64,000 nucleotides of DNA from an uncultured Oscillibacter sp. (GCA_900770295.1 CAAGJQ010000152.1:1-64000), one strand, 5' to 3'; shown: positions 25,671 to 35,644, counted from the stretch's first letter. Notes: a model not told the origin generated them from the sequence alone. Numbers and translations: made by a program.

Positions 25671-26796
25671 CTATTACGTCCGGAGCGGACAAAAGCTGCT
25701 GCGCTGCGGGTACACCACCGGCACCTGCGCGGCGCTGGCGGCGGCGGGGGCCACCCGGCTGCTGCTGACCGGCCGCCCGCCGGAAACACTGCGGCTGGTC
25801 ACGCCGAAGGGCGTGGCGGTAGAAGTGGAGCCGGCGGAATGGGCGGCGGAGGACGGAAAGGCCCGCTGCGCCGTGTACAAGGACGGCGGCGATGACGCCG
25901 ACATCACCACGGGCCATCTTGTTGTGGCTGCCGTCACGAAAACGGCTTCCGGCATCACCATTGACGGCGGCAAAGGCGTGGGCCGGGTGACGAAGCCGGG
26001 TCTGGACCAGCCTGTGGGCGCGGCGGCCATCAACCATGTGCCCCGCCGGATGATCGGCCAGGCCGTACAGGCGGTGTGCGAGGAGGCGGGATACGAGGGC
26101 GGGCTGTCCGTCGTGATCTCCGTCCCGGACGGCGAGGAGCTGGCCCGCCGGACATTCAATCCCATGCTGGGCATTGAAGGCGGCATTTCCATCCTCGGCA
26201 CGTCCGGTATTGTGGAGCCCATGAGCATACAGGCCATCGTGGACACCATCGCGGTGGAGATGCACCAGGCGGCGGTGTCCGGCGCCCGGGACATCCTGCT
26301 GACCCCGGGAAATTACGGCCTGGATTTTTTGAAAGAGACGGCACTGATCCCAGAGAACATCCCCTGCGTCAAATTCTCCAATTTTGTGGGAGAGGCGCTG
26401 GACATCGCGGCGTCCGAGGGCTTTCAGACCGCGCTGCTGGTGGGCCACATCGGCAAGCTGGTGAAGCTGGCGGGCGGCGTGATGAACACCCACTCCAAAT
26501 GGGCGGACTGCCGCATGGAGCTGTTCTGCGCCCATGCCGCCGTCTGCGGCGGCACGACGGCTCTCTGCCGCAGGCTGATGGAGGCGGCCACCACGGACGC
26601 CTGCATTGCCCTGCTGGATGAGACGGGACTGCGGGAGAGCGTGCTGGAAAGCCTGCTGGCGGCCATCCAGAGACATCTGGACCACCGGGTGGGGGACACC
26701 ATGCAGGTGGGTGCGGTCATGTTTTCCAACGAGTACGGTTTTCTGGGACAGACAGAAACCGCGAAAAAAATCATGGAGCAGTGGAGAAAGATATGA
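25660..26796 (+). CDS. cbiD: Cobalt-precorrin-5B C1-methyltransferase CbiD
   Basis: A 378-residue enzyme of the anaerobic pathway. Diagnostic stretches are LRCGYTTGTCAALAAAGATRLLL, GVGRVTKPGLDQPVGAAAINHVPRRMI and GHIGKLVKLAGGVMNTHSK. It methylates C1 during ring contraction, after CbiG has acted. It overlaps cbiL by 4 bases. Confidence 0.95.
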   Translation: MALDYYVRSGQKLLRCGYTTGTCAALAAAGATRLLLTGRPPETLRLVTPKGVAVEVEPAEWAAEDGKARCAVYKDGGDDADITTGHLVVAAVTKTASGITIDGGKGVGRVTKPGLDQPVGAAAINHVPRRMIGQAVQAVCEEAGYEGGLSVVISVPDGEELARRTFNPMLGIEGGISILGTSGIVEPMSIQAIVDTIAVEMHQAAVSGARDILLTPGNYGLDFLKETALIPENIPCVKFSNFVGEALDIAASEGFQTALLVGHIGKLVKLAGGVMNTHSKWADCRMELFCAHAAVCGGTTALCRRLMEAATTDACIALLDETGLRESVLESLLAAIQRHLDHRVGDTMQVGAVMFSNEYGFLGQTETAKKIMEQWRKI

Positions 26797-27485
26797 AAAA
26801 AGGCGTTTTTTATGGCGTAGGTGTAGGCCCGGGCGACCCGGAGCTGATGACACTGAAAGCGGTGCGGGCGCTGGAGCACTGCCCTGTCATCGCGGCCCCC
26901 AGGACGAAGAGCGGCGAGATGCTGGCGCTGGATATCGCCGCTGCCGCCGTGGACCTGGGGGAGAAGACCATCGTGCCGCTGTATTTCAGCATGGAGCGGG
27001 ACAAAGCGGTGCAGCACGCGGCCCATCTGGCGGCTGCCGAAGCGGTGCGGACCCATTTGGACGCGGGCCGGGACGTGGCGATGTTGAACCTGGGAGATGT
27101 GTCCATTTACGCCACCTATTCCTACCTGATGGAGATTTTGAAGGACCAGGGCTATGAGACGGTGATGGTGCCCGGCGTCCCCAGCTTCTGCGCGGTGGCG
27201 GCCCGGCTGGGCGTCAGTCTGACGGAGATGAACAGCCCGCTGCATATCGCCCCCGGCAGCATGGCACTGGATGAGGTGCTGGACCAGCGAGGAACGAAGG
27301 TGCTGATGAAATCCGGCCGCCAGATGCCCGCCGTTCTGGATGCCCTGAAAGAGCGGAATGCTCTTGGAAAGAGTATGCTGGTCCAGAACTGCGGCCTGCC
27401 GGAGGAGACCGTGTATCCGGACCTCTCCCAGAGCCGGCCGGAGGGCAGGCACGGATATTTTTCCACAGTGATCGTAAAGGAGTGA
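26793..27485 (+). CDS. cbiL: Cobalt-precorrin-2 C20-methyltransferase CbiL
   Basis: A 230-residue SAM-dependent tetrapyrrole methylase. It opens with GVGVGPGDPELMTLKAVRAL and has LNLGDVSIYATYSYLMEIL and PGVPSFCAVAARLG. ATG 26793 (ATGA overlap with cbiD) is preferred over an upstream GTG. It carries out the first methylation after cobalt insertion. Confidence 0.93.
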   Translation: MKKGVFYGVGVGPGDPELMTLKAVRALEHCPVIAAPRTKSGEMLALDIAAAAVDLGEKTIVPLYFSMERDKAVQHAAHLAAAEAVRTHLDAGRDVAMLNLGDVSIYATYSYLMEILKDQGYETVMVPGVPSFCAVAARLGVSLTEMNSPLHIAPGSMALDEVLDQRGTKVLMKSGRQMPAVLDALKERNALGKSMLVQNCGLPEETVYPDLSQSRPEGRHGYFSTVIVKE

Positions 27486-27491
27486 ACTGCG

Positions 27492-28250
27492 ATGGTGCAT
27501 TTTGTGGGAGCCGGTCCCGGAGCGCCCGATTTGATCACGCTTCGGGGTGCGGAGCTTTTGAAGCAGGCGGATGTCATCATTTACGCCGGAAGCCTGGTGA
27601 ATCCGGCGCTGCTGGAGCTGGCCCGGGAGGACTGTGAGATCCACAACAGCGCCAAAATGACGCTGGAGCAAGTGATCGCGGTGATGAAACAGGCGGAGGC
27701 AGCGGGCCGCACCACGGTGCGGCTGCACACCGGAGACCCCTGTGTCTACGGGGCCATCCGGGAGCAGATGGACGCCCTGGATGAACTGGGGATTCCCTAT
27801 GACGATGTGCCGGGCGTCTCCAGCTTCTGCGGCGCGGCGGCGGCCCTGCGGGCAGAGTACACCCTGCCCGGCGTCAGCCAGAGCGTCATCATCACCCGTC
27901 TGGCGGGCCGGACTCCGGTGCCGGAGGCGGAGAGTTTATCGTCCATGGCCAGCCACGGCGCGTCCATGGCGGTGTTCCTCTCCAGCGGGATGCTGGACCG
28001 GGTCCAGGAGGAGCTGCTCAAGGGCGGCGCCTATACGGAAGATACCCCGGCGGCGCTGGTGTACAAGGCCACCTGGCCGGAGGAGAAAACGGTGCGCTGC
28101 ACGGTGGGGACCCTGGCCCAGGCGGGAGAGGCCCACGGCATCAGCAAGACGGCGCTGGTGCTGGTGGGGAATTTCCTGGACAGCCCCTATGAGAAGAGCA
28201 AGCTGTACGACCCGGCATTCACAACGGAATTCCGGGAGGCCAGCCGGTGA
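27492..28250 (+). CDS. cbiF: Cobalt-precorrin-4 C11-methyltransferase CbiF
   Basis: A 252-residue tetrapyrrole methylase starting VHFVGAGPGAPDLITLRGAELL, with HTGDPCVYGAIREQMDAL and PGVSSFCGAAAAL. These fit CbiF/CobM. Stop overlaps the cbiG start by 4 bases. Confidence 0.94.
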   Translation: MVHFVGAGPGAPDLITLRGAELLKQADVIIYAGSLVNPALLELAREDCEIHNSAKMTLEQVIAVMKQAEAAGRTTVRLHTGDPCVYGAIREQMDALDELGIPYDDVPGVSSFCGAAAALRAEYTLPGVSQSVIITRLAGRTPVPEAESLSSMASHGASMAVFLSSGMLDRVQEELLKGGAYTEDTPAALVYKATWPEEKTVRCTVGTLAQAGEAHGISKTALVLVGNFLDSPYEKSKLYDPAFTTEFREASR

Positions 28251-29254
28251 GCGCCCGGCGGATCGCCTACCTGTCCTTCACGGACCGGGGAGATGCCCTG
28301 GCGGAGCGATTGCGGGCAGCCCTGGGCGGCACGGCTGCGTGCACCCGGCGGATGGAGGGCTTTTCCCTGTCCCGGTGGACGGCGGAGGCCTTCAACGCCT
28401 ATGACGCCCTGGTATTCGTGGGCGCGGTGGGCATCGCGGTCCGGGCGGTAGCGCCCTATTTAAAGAGCAAAGCCCAGGACCCGGCGGTGGTGGCGGTGGA
28501 CGAGTGCGGCCGATTCGCCGTCCCGGTGGTCTCTGGGCATCTGGGGGGCGCCAACGACCTGGCAAGAGAGATCGCCGCTGTCTGCGGCGCGATGGCCGTT
28601 ATCACCACTGCTACCGACGCCAATGGGCTGTTTGCGGTGGACGAGTGGGCCAAGCGGCAGAACTGCGCGGTGACGGACCCCCACGGCATCAAGGCGGTCT
28701 CCGCCAGGATTTTGGCGGGCGAGACCGTCCGTGTCCGCTCGGAGTGGCCGGTAGATGGCGAGTGCCCAACGGGCGTGGCCTTGACGGACGGCCCGGACTG
28801 GGACGTCTGGGTGGATGTCCGCCGCCATGGGGGTGGATTGTGTCTGGCACCCAGGGCATTGGTCCTGGGCGTGGGGTGCCGCCGGGGGACGTCCCGGGAG
28901 GCGCTGGAAGATGCGTTCCGGGAATTGTGTGCGGAACAGGACCTCTGGCCGGAGACGGTGTGCGCCGCGGCCACCATTGATTTGAAGGCGGACGAGGCGG
29001 GCCTGCTGGCCTTCTGTGAGGGCCATGGCTGGCCGCTGACGTTCTATTCTGCCGGGGACCTGTCTCAGGCGGAGGGAATATTTACGCCCTCCGCGTTTGT
29101 GGAGCGGACGACCGGCGTGGACAACGTCTGCGAGCGCGGCGCGGTGCTGGCTGCCGGAGGACCTTTACTGACAGGAAAACACGCCGGAAACGGAGTCACC
29201 ATGGCGCTGGCCTGGAAACCGTTCCGGCTGGATTGGAGATGGAAGGATGCGTAA
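28247..29254 (+). CDS. cbiG: Cobalt-precorrin-5A hydrolase CbiG
   Basis: A 335-residue enzyme that opens the delta-lactone and releases acetaldehyde. N-terminal and central parts hold FVGAVGIAVRAVAPYLKSKAQDPAVVAVDE and SGHLGGANDLAREIAAV; the C-terminal domain has LGVGCRRGTS. It starts with GTG overlapping cbiF and ends inside cbiH. Confidence 0.94.
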   Translation: MSARRIAYLSFTDRGDALAERLRAALGGTAACTRRMEGFSLSRWTAEAFNAYDALVFVGAVGIAVRAVAPYLKSKAQDPAVVAVDECGRFAVPVVSGHLGGANDLAREIAAVCGAMAVITTATDANGLFAVDEWAKRQNCAVTDPHGIKAVSARILAGETVRVRSEWPVDGECPTGVALTDGPDWDVWVDVRRHGGGLCLAPRALVLGVGCRRGTSREALEDAFRELCAEQDLWPETVCAAATIDLKADEAGLLAFCEGHGWPLTFYSAGDLSQAEGIFTPSAFVERTTGVDNVCERGAVLAAGGPLLTGKHAGNGVTMALAWKPFRLDWRWKDA

Positions 29255-29978
29255 AGTCTATGTTGTGGGGCTGGGTCCCGGCGGGGAGCAGTATCTGACG
29301 GAGGAGGCCAGAGCGGCCCTGGACGCGGCGGAGGTGCTCTGCGGGTACACGGTATACGTGGACCTGGTGGCGCCGCTGTATCCGGGCAAGGAGACCTACA
29401 CGACGCCCATGACAAAAGAGCTGGACCGCTGCCGCTGGGCGCTGGAGACGGCGAATAGCGGCCGGACGGTGGCCATGGTGTGCAGCGGCGACGCCGGGGT
29501 CTACGGCATGGCGGGCCCCGTGCTGGAGCTGGCGGCGGATTATCCGGAGGTCGAGGTGGAAGTGGTGGCCGGCGTCACAGCGGCTCTCTCCGGCGGCGCG
29601 GTGCTGGGAGCGCCCCTGGGACACGATTTCTGCGTGATCTCCCTGTCGGACCTGCTGACCCCGTGGGAGCTGATCGAACGGCGGCTGGCGTGCGCGGCGG
29701 AGGGCGATTTCGCCGTCTGCCTGTATAACCCCAGCTCCAAAAAACGGAAGGACTACCTGCGGCGGGCGTGTGAGATCCTGCTTCGGAGCCGGAGCGGGGA
29801 CACGGTCTGCGGCTGGGTGCGGAACATCGGCCGGGAGGGGCAGGAGTACCGTTTGCTCACTCTGGAGCAGCTGCAAAACGCCGAGGTGGACATGTTCACC
29901 ACGGTGTTCATTGGCTCCTCCCGCACCCGCTGTGTGGGCGGCCGGATGGTGACGCCCAGAGGCTACGAAAAGAAATGA
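29247..29978 (+). CDS. cbiH: Cobalt-precorrin-3 C17-methyltransferase CbiH
   Basis: A 243-residue tetrapyrrole methylase that methylates C17 and drives ring contraction. It shows YVVGLGPGGEQYLTEEA, SGDAGVYGMAGPVLEL and LYNPSSKKRKDYL, typical of CbiH/CobJ. The ATG lies within the end of cbiG. Confidence 0.94.
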   Translation: MRKVYVVGLGPGGEQYLTEEARAALDAAEVLCGYTVYVDLVAPLYPGKETYTTPMTKELDRCRWALETANSGRTVAMVCSGDAGVYGMAGPVLELAADYPEVEVEVVAGVTAALSGGAVLGAPLGHDFCVISLSDLLTPWELIERRLACAAEGDFAVCLYNPSSKKRKDYLRRACEILLRSRSGDTVCGWVRNIGREGQEYRLLTLEQLQNAEVDMFTTVFIGSSRTRCVGGRMVTPRGYEKK

Positions 29979-30709
29979 GGATCGTTATTTTCAGCGGGAC
30001 CACGGAGGGACGCCTCCTCTCCCGCCTGCTGGCGGATCAAGGCGCTGAGGTGACGGTCTGCGTGGCCACGGAATACGGCTGTGAGGAGCAGGGAGAACAT
30101 CCCGGCATCACCGTTCTCACGGGGCGAAAGACCGTGGAGGAGATGACATCGCTCCTGCGGGGCGGTGATCTGTGCGTGGACGCCACACACCCCTATGCCG
30201 TGGAGGTGACGAAAAGCGTCCGGCGGGCCTGCGCGGCCGCAGGCGTTCCGTATCGCCGCCTGCTCCGGAGCCGGAGCGCGGACACGGACGCCATGGTGGT
30301 GGACAGCGCGGAAGCGGCGGCGGAGCTGCTGGCGGACCGGGAGGGGAATATCCTCCTGGCCACCGGTATGAAGGAACTGCCTGCATTTGCGGCTATCTCC
30401 CCCGCCAGACTGTATCCCCGTGTGCTGCCCACCGGGGAGAGCATCGCGGCCTGTGAGCGGGCGGGCATCCCCCACCGCAACATTCTGGCCATGCAGGGGC
30501 CCTTTTCCACGGAGCTGAACGAGGCGCTGATCCGCCAGTTCCGCATTGCCTTTCTGGTGACGAAGGACGGCGGAAAGGCCGGCGGCTTTCAGGAGAAGGT
30601 CCAGGCGGCGAAAAACACCGGCATTGAACTGGTGCTGATCCGCCGCCCGGAGGAGACGGGGGAGACCTTTGAAGAGATCGCGGCAGCGTGTGAGGAGTTG
30701 ATGAGATGA
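29975..30709 (+). CDS. cbiJ: Cobalt-precorrin-6A reductase CbiJ
   Basis: A 244-residue NADH-dependent reductase. Family marks are VIFSGTTEGRLLSRLL, DATHPYAVEVTKSVRRAC, ILLATGMKEL and LVTKDGGKAGGFQEK. ATGA overlaps on both sides. Confidence 0.94.
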   Translation: MRIVIFSGTTEGRLLSRLLADQGAEVTVCVATEYGCEEQGEHPGITVLTGRKTVEEMTSLLRGGDLCVDATHPYAVEVTKSVRRACAAAGVPYRRLLRSRSADTDAMVVDSAEAAAELLADREGNILLATGMKELPAFAAISPARLYPRVLPTGESIAACERAGIPHRNILAMQGPFSTELNEALIRQFRIAFLVTKDGGKAGGFQEKVQAAKNTGIELVLIRRPEETGETFEEIAAACEELMR

Positions 30710-31920
30710 TCGTGACACTGGTGGGCCTTGGCTGCGGCACGGCGGGAACCATGACCGCCGAGGCGGCGCAGGCGATCCGGGAGGCGGACTGCCTGTTGGG
30801 GGCGGGCCGTCTGCTGGCGGCGGTGCCGGAGACCTGCGCGGCGAGACGGGTGGAGGCCACCCGTCCCCGGCAGATTCTGGACGCGCTGCTGGAGAGCGGA
30901 GCGGAACGCCCCTGCGTGGTGTACAGCGGGGACACGGGATTCTATTCCGGCGCCCGGGGCCTGCGGGTCTTGTTGGAAGAGGCGGGGATCGAGAGCCGGG
31001 TACTGCCCGGCGTCTCCAGCGTGCAGATGCTGGCGGCCCGGCTGGGCCGTCCCTGGCAGGACTGGACGCTCTGCTCTGCCCACGGAACGGACTGCGATCC
31101 GGTGGCGGCGGTGAGCCGGGGCAAGCCCGCCTTTTTCCTCACCGGCGGCGCCCTGGGACCGGCGGACCTGTGCCGCCGCCTGACAGAGGCGGGGCTGGGA
31201 GCGCTGGAAGTGACCGTGGGAGAGAACCTCTCCTATGAAACCGAACATATTGTGAGCGGCACGGCGGCGGCGCTTGCGGAGCGGAGCTTCGCGCCCCTGT
31301 CCGTGCTGCTGGCGGAGGCCGCGCCCTGCCCCCAGGTATCCAGAGCGCCGGGATTCCCGGACGACGCCTTCCTGCGGGGCAAGGTGCCCATGACGAAGCA
31401 GGAGGTCCGCGCCGCCGCGCTGGGAAAGCTGGCGGTCCGGCCCACGGATACCGTCTGGGACGTGGGCGCAGGGACCGGCAGCGTCTCCGTGGAATTGGCG
31501 CTGGCGGCCCGGCTCGGCAGGACCTATGCGGTGGAGTGCCAGGAGGAGGCCTGTGAGCTGATCCGGACCAACCGGCAGCGCTTCGGCGCCTGGAACCTGA
31601 CGCTCGTTCAGGGCAAGGCCCCGGAGGCGATGGAGGACCTCCCCGCCCCGGACGCGGTGTTCATCGGAGGGACCAAGGGAACGTTGGAGCCGGTGCTGGA
31701 TGTCGTGCTGGGGAAGAATCCCAACGCCCGCATCTGCATCTCCGCCATCGCGCTGGAGACGCTGTCCGCCGCCGTGTCCGCACTGACGGCACGGGGGCTG
31801 ACGGCGGAGGTGACGCAGATCGGCGTCAGCCGGACAAAGACGGCGGGGAAGCTCCATCTGCTGATGGCCAACAATCCGGTGTTCCTGATCTCTGCCGGAC
31901 CTTCGGAGGCGGCGCCATGA
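30706..31920 (+). CDS. cbiET: Cobalt-precorrin-7 C5-methyltransferase / C15-methyltransferase fusion (CbiET)
   Basis: A 404-residue fusion. Residues 1-200 are CbiE (VGLGCGTAGTMTAEAAQAI, GVSSVQMLAARLG). After a linker, CbiT begins with TKQEVRAAALGKL and the SAM site WDVGAGTGSVSVELAL. Together they methylate C5 and C15 and remove the C12 acetate carboxyl. The fusion corresponds to CobL of the aerobic pathway. Confidence 0.93.
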   Translation: MIVTLVGLGCGTAGTMTAEAAQAIREADCLLGAGRLLAAVPETCAARRVEATRPRQILDALLESGAERPCVVYSGDTGFYSGARGLRVLLEEAGIESRVLPGVSSVQMLAARLGRPWQDWTLCSAHGTDCDPVAAVSRGKPAFFLTGGALGPADLCRRLTEAGLGALEVTVGENLSYETEHIVSGTAAALAERSFAPLSVLLAEAAPCPQVSRAPGFPDDAFLRGKVPMTKQEVRAAALGKLAVRPTDTVWDVGAGTGSVSVELALAARLGRTYAVECQEEACELIRTNRQRFGAWNLTLVQGKAPEAMEDLPAPDAVFIGGTKGTLEPVLDVVLGKNPNARICISAIALETLSAAVSALTARGLTAEVTQIGVSRTKTAGKLHLLMANNPVFLISAGPSEAAP

Positions 31921-33275
31921 TCCGAATGCTGATCGCCGCTCCGGCCTCCGGGAACGGAAAGACCTCTGTGACCTGCGCGCTGCTGACGGCGCTTCAAAAA
32001 AGAGGGCTGTCCCCCTGCGCATTCAAATGCGGACCGGATTACATCGACCCCATGTTCCACCGGTCGGTCCTGGGGGTGGAGAGCTCCAATCTGGACCTGT
32101 TCCTCTCGGATGAGGAAAATCTGCGGCAGCGGTTTCAAAGAGCCTCCGCAGGCCATGGCGCCGCGGTGTGCGAGGGCGTCATGGGTCTCTATGACGGCGT
32201 GGGCGGCACCACGGACCGGGCCAGCGCCTGGCATGTGGCCCGGACCCTGGACCTGCCGGTGATCCTGGTGGTGCGGCCCAAAGGGACCAGCCTGACTCTG
32301 GCAGCCCAGATTCAGGGGTTACAGGCGTTTCGGAAGCCCGGCTGTATCAAGGGCGTCATCCTGAACGACTGCACGGCAATGCTGTACAGCCATTTGAAGC
32401 CCATGCTGGAGCGGGAGACGGGCATCCCGGTGCTGGGCTGCCTGCCCCATCTGCCGGAGGCGGAGTTTGGAAGCAGGCACCTGGGGCTGTACACGGCGGC
32501 GGAAATTGAGGATCTGACAAAACGGCTGGACGTCCTCGCCGAGGCGCTGGAGCGCCACACGAACATCAACCGGCTGCTGGAGCTGTGTGAGGACGGCGCG
32601 GCCCCTTCTGCCCCGGAACCGCATGCGGAAACGGAACCCGGCGTGCCCATTGCCGTGGCCCGGGATGAGGCCTTTTGCTTTCTCTATCCGGAGACGCTGG
32701 AGGCCCTGGAACGGGCGGGAGCAAAACCGGTGTTTTTCAGCCCCCTGCGGGACAGAGGGCTGCCGGCGGGCGCCTGCGGGGTGTATCTGCCGGGGGGATA
32801 CCCGGAGCTGCACGCGGAAAGGCTGTCGGCCAACCGGGAGATGCTTGCGGCCGTGCGGGAGGCTGTGAACAACAAACTGCCCACGGTGGCGGAGTGCGGC
32901 GGCTTCCTCTATCTGGGGAAGTCCCTGCGGGACGGGCAGGGTACGGACTGGCCCATGGCTGGCGTGCTGCCGGGGAGCGGGTTTCCGGCGGGAAGACTGG
33001 TCCGATTCGGATACGGAACGCTGAACGCCGGAAGCGACAGCCTCCTGTTCCGAAAGGGCGAGGCCGTGCCGGTGCATGAATTCCACTACTGGGACAGTAC
33101 GGAAAACGGGCAGGACCTGCGGATGGAAAAGCCGCTGTCCGGCCGGGGCTGGGACTGCGGATTCGTCTCGGATTCGCTGTACGCGGCTTTTCCCCACCTC
33201 TATTTTGCGGGGCGGCCGCAGTTGGCGGAGCGATTTGTGATGGCTGCCCGGAGATACCGGGAAAATGAGGGATGA
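31917..33275 (+). CDS. cbiA: Cobyrinate a,c-diamide synthase CbiA
   Basis: A 452-residue ATP- and glutamine-dependent enzyme. The N-terminal P-loop reads APASGNGKTSVTCALL; KCGPDYIDPMFH follows, and the C-terminal amidotransferase holds the nucleophile in VAECGGFLYLGKSL. ATGA overlap with cbiET. Only one base separates its stop from the cobT start. Confidence 0.94.
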   Translation: MIRMLIAAPASGNGKTSVTCALLTALQKRGLSPCAFKCGPDYIDPMFHRSVLGVESSNLDLFLSDEENLRQRFQRASAGHGAAVCEGVMGLYDGVGGTTDRASAWHVARTLDLPVILVVRPKGTSLTLAAQIQGLQAFRKPGCIKGVILNDCTAMLYSHLKPMLERETGIPVLGCLPHLPEAEFGSRHLGLYTAAEIEDLTKRLDVLAEALERHTNINRLLELCEDGAAPSAPEPHAETEPGVPIAVARDEAFCFLYPETLEALERAGAKPVFFSPLRDRGLPAGACGVYLPGGYPELHAERLSANREMLAAVREAVNNKLPTVAECGGFLYLGKSLRDGQGTDWPMAGVLPGSGFPAGRLVRFGYGTLNAGSDSLLFRKGEAVPVHEFHYWDSTENGQDLRMEKPLSGRGWDCGFVSDSLYAAFPHLYFAGRPQLAERFVMAARRYRENEG

Positions 33276-33276
33276 C

Positions 33277-34344
33277 ATGGAACTGGAAGAAATTTTAAAA
33301 AATATTGAACCTGAGAATGCGGACGCCCGGGCGGCGTCCCGCCGCCACTGGAACAGCTGCGCCAAGCCCCTGGGGGGCCTGGGCCTGCTGGAGACGGCAC
33401 TGGAGGATATCGCCGCGCTGACGGGAAGCGCCGATGTGAATATCCGGGAGCGGGCGGTGCTGGTGCTGTGCGCCGACAACGGCGTGGTGTGCCAGGGCAT
33501 CTCGCAGTCCCCCAGCTCCGTGACCGCCATCGTGACGGAAAATCTGGCGGCGGGCCGGACCTCGGTGTGCCGCATGGCAGAGGTGGCGGGCTGCCGGGTG
33601 GTGCCGGTGGACATGGGCGTGGCAGATTTCCCGGGGGTGCCTGGCGTCCTGTCCCGCCGCATCGGAAACGGTACGGCGGACATCGCCGTAGGCCCGGCCA
33701 TGACCCGCGCCCAGGCGGAGCAGGCGGTCCTGACGGGGATCGAACTGGTCCGGGAGCAGGCGGAGCGGGGCGTGAGACTGCTGGCCACCGGAGAGATGGG
33801 CATCGGAAACACAACGACCTCCAGCGCCGTGGCCAGCGTCCTGCTGGACCGGCCGGTGGAGGAGATGACCGGCCGGGGGGCCGGACTCTCCAATGAGGGC
33901 CTGACCCGGAAGACCGCCGTCATCCGCCAGGCCCTGGCCTGCAACCAGCCGGACCGGAGCGACATTCTGGATGTTTTGAGCAAGGTGGGCGGCTTTGATA
34001 TCGCAGGGCTGTGCGGCATCTTCCTGGGCGGCGCGCTGTACCGTGTGCCGGTGCTGATCGACGGACTGATCAGCGCGGTGGCGGCCCTGTGCGCCCTGCG
34101 GCTCTGCCCCGCCGCCGGCAAGGCCATGCTGGCAAGTCACGTCTCCGCCGAGCCGGCGGGACATCTGGTGCTGGAGGCCCTGGGGAAACAGCCCCTGATC
34201 ACCGCCGGAATGCACCTGGGCGAGGGGACCGGCGCTGTGGCGGCAATCCCGCTGCTGGACATGGCCTGCGCCGTGTACCACGGCTGCTACACCTTTGATG
34301 ACGGCGGCATCGAGGCGTATCAGCCTCTGGGAGACGGCCAATGA
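33277..34344 (+). CDS. cobT: Nicotinate-nucleotide-dimethylbenzimidazole phosphoribosyltransferase CobT
   Basis: A 355-residue enzyme that activates the lower-ligand base as its alpha-ribotide. It has VLCADNGVVCQGISQSP, TGEMGIGNTTTSSAVASVLL, ICH-like FLGGALYRVPVLIDGLISAVAAL and the catalytic Glu region LGEGTGAVAAIPLLDMA. ATG 33277, 6 bases after GAGG, is preferred over 33265. No dimethylbenzimidazole synthesis gene (bluB or bza) is in the window. Confidence 0.92.
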   Translation: MELEEILKNIEPENADARAASRRHWNSCAKPLGGLGLLETALEDIAALTGSADVNIRERAVLVLCADNGVVCQGISQSPSSVTAIVTENLAAGRTSVCRMAEVAGCRVVPVDMGVADFPGVPGVLSRRIGNGTADIAVGPAMTRAQAEQAVLTGIELVREQAERGVRLLATGEMGIGNTTTSSAVASVLLDRPVEEMTGRGAGLSNEGLTRKTAVIRQALACNQPDRSDILDVLSKVGGFDIAGLCGIFLGGALYRVPVLIDGLISAVAALCALRLCPAAGKAMLASHVSAEPAGHLVLEALGKQPLITAGMHLGEGTGAVAAIPLLDMACAVYHGCYTFDDGGIEAYQPLGDGQ

Positions 34345-34871
34345 TGACGCTGGTGGTGGGCGGCGCCGCCAGCGGCAAGAGCGAATATGCCGAGGGCCTG
34401 GTGTTGGCGTCTGCCTGCCAAAAGCGCATTTACATCGCCACCATGGAGCCCTTTGACGAGGAGTGCCTGCGGCGCATTGAAAAGCATCGGGTTATGCGGG
34501 CGGAGAAGCGGTTCGAGACGCTGGAGTGCTATACGGACCTGGCCTCCGTGACTGTTCCGCCGGACAGCGTGGTGCTGCTGGAGTGCATGAGCAATCTCTG
34601 CGCCAACGAGATGTACAGCCCTCGGGGAAGCGGGGACCGGGCGGCAGAGACCATCCGGGGGGATGTGGAGCGCTTGAAAAGCCAGTGCGGGGACCTGGTG
34701 GTGGTGTCCAACGAGGTGTTTTCCGGCGGCAGCTGCTACGAGGAAGGGACCATGGCGTATCTGCGGCAGCTGGCGCAGATCAACCGCATGATGGCCGCCA
34801 TGGCGGACAGTGTCTGCGAGGTGGCCTGCGGTATCCCGGTTTATTACAAGGGAAAGGAGCCGGTGATATGA
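34341..34871 (+). CDS. cobU: Adenosylcobinamide kinase / guanylyltransferase CobU
   Basis: A 176-residue bifunctional enzyme of nucleotide-loop assembly. It has the P-loop GGAASGKSEYAE, the guanylylated His in RRIEKHRVMRAEKRFETLE and the C-terminal NEVFSGGSCYEEGTMAYLRQLAQINRMMAAMADSVCEVACGIPVYYKG. It flanks cobS, with a shorter paralogue on the other side. The ATG overlaps cobT. Confidence 0.92.
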   Translation: MMTLVVGGAASGKSEYAEGLVLASACQKRIYIATMEPFDEECLRRIEKHRVMRAEKRFETLECYTDLASVTVPPDSVVLLECMSNLCANEMYSPRGSGDRAAETIRGDVERLKSQCGDLVVVSNEVFSGGSCYEEGTMAYLRQLAQINRMMAAMADSVCEVACGIPVYYKGKEPVI

Positions 34872-35644
34872 TCGTGTTGGAGACCATCGCCGTGGCGTTT
34901 GCCATGTTTTCGGCCATACCGGTGCCCCAGCCCGATTGGAACCAGCGGAACATGCGCTACGCCCTCTGCGCCTTCCCGCTGATCGGCGCGGTGATCGGCC
35001 TTGCCTGGTGGGGCTGGGCGGCTGTGTGCGGCGTGCTGGAATTTCCGGCGCTGCTGCGGGCGGCGGGCTTCTGCCTGCTGCCCATGGCCATCACGGGCGG
35101 CATCCACCTGGACGGCTTCGCGGATACCAGCGATGCCCTGGCCAGCTGTGCGCCGCCGGAGCGGAAGCAGGAGATTTTGAAGGACTCCCACTGCGGCGCC
35201 TTCGCCGTCATCCGGCTGTGTATGTATGTCTGCGGCTATCTGGGCCTCTGCGGCGGGCTGCGGCCGGAGAGCCGGGCAATTTTGTGCGCTGCTGCGGGCT
35301 TTGTGCTGACCAGGTGCCTCTCGGGCTTGTCCATTGCGTGTTTTCCCATGGCAAAAAACACGGGGCTTGCCCACACCTTCGCCTCGGCGGCGGACAAGGG
35401 CCGTGTCCGGGCGGTGCTGGCCGTTTTGGCGGTGGCTGCTGCGGCGGTCATGTGGGCGGCGGACATCCTGTACGGCGCGGCCATGACTCTGGCGGCACTG
35501 GCCGTGTTTGGAAACTATGCCTGCACGGTGAAAAAACAATTCGGCGGCCTCTCCGGGGATTTGGCCGGATGGTTTTTGCAGAGAGCGGAATTCTGGATGC
35601 TGGCGGCGCTGGTGCTGTGCCAGTATGGGGAGAAATTACTGTGA
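34868..35644 (+). CDS. cobS: Adenosylcobinamide-GDP ribazoletransferase CobS
   Basis: A 258-residue membrane enzyme joining adenosylcobinamide-GDP to alpha-ribazole. It shows the family block GGIHLDGFADTSDAL, then ILKDSHCGAFAVIRL, and about six membrane helices. Its ATG overlaps cobU and its end overlaps the cobU-like gene. Confidence 0.94.
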   Translation: MIVLETIAVAFAMFSAIPVPQPDWNQRNMRYALCAFPLIGAVIGLAWWGWAAVCGVLEFPALLRAAGFCLLPMAITGGIHLDGFADTSDALASCAPPERKQEILKDSHCGAFAVIRLCMYVCGYLGLCGGLRPESRAILCAAAGFVLTRCLSGLSIACFPMAKNTGLAHTFASAADKGRVRAVLAVLAVAAAAVMWAADILYGAAMTLAALAVFGNYACTVKKQFGGLSGDLAGWFLQRAEFWMLAALVLCQYGEKLL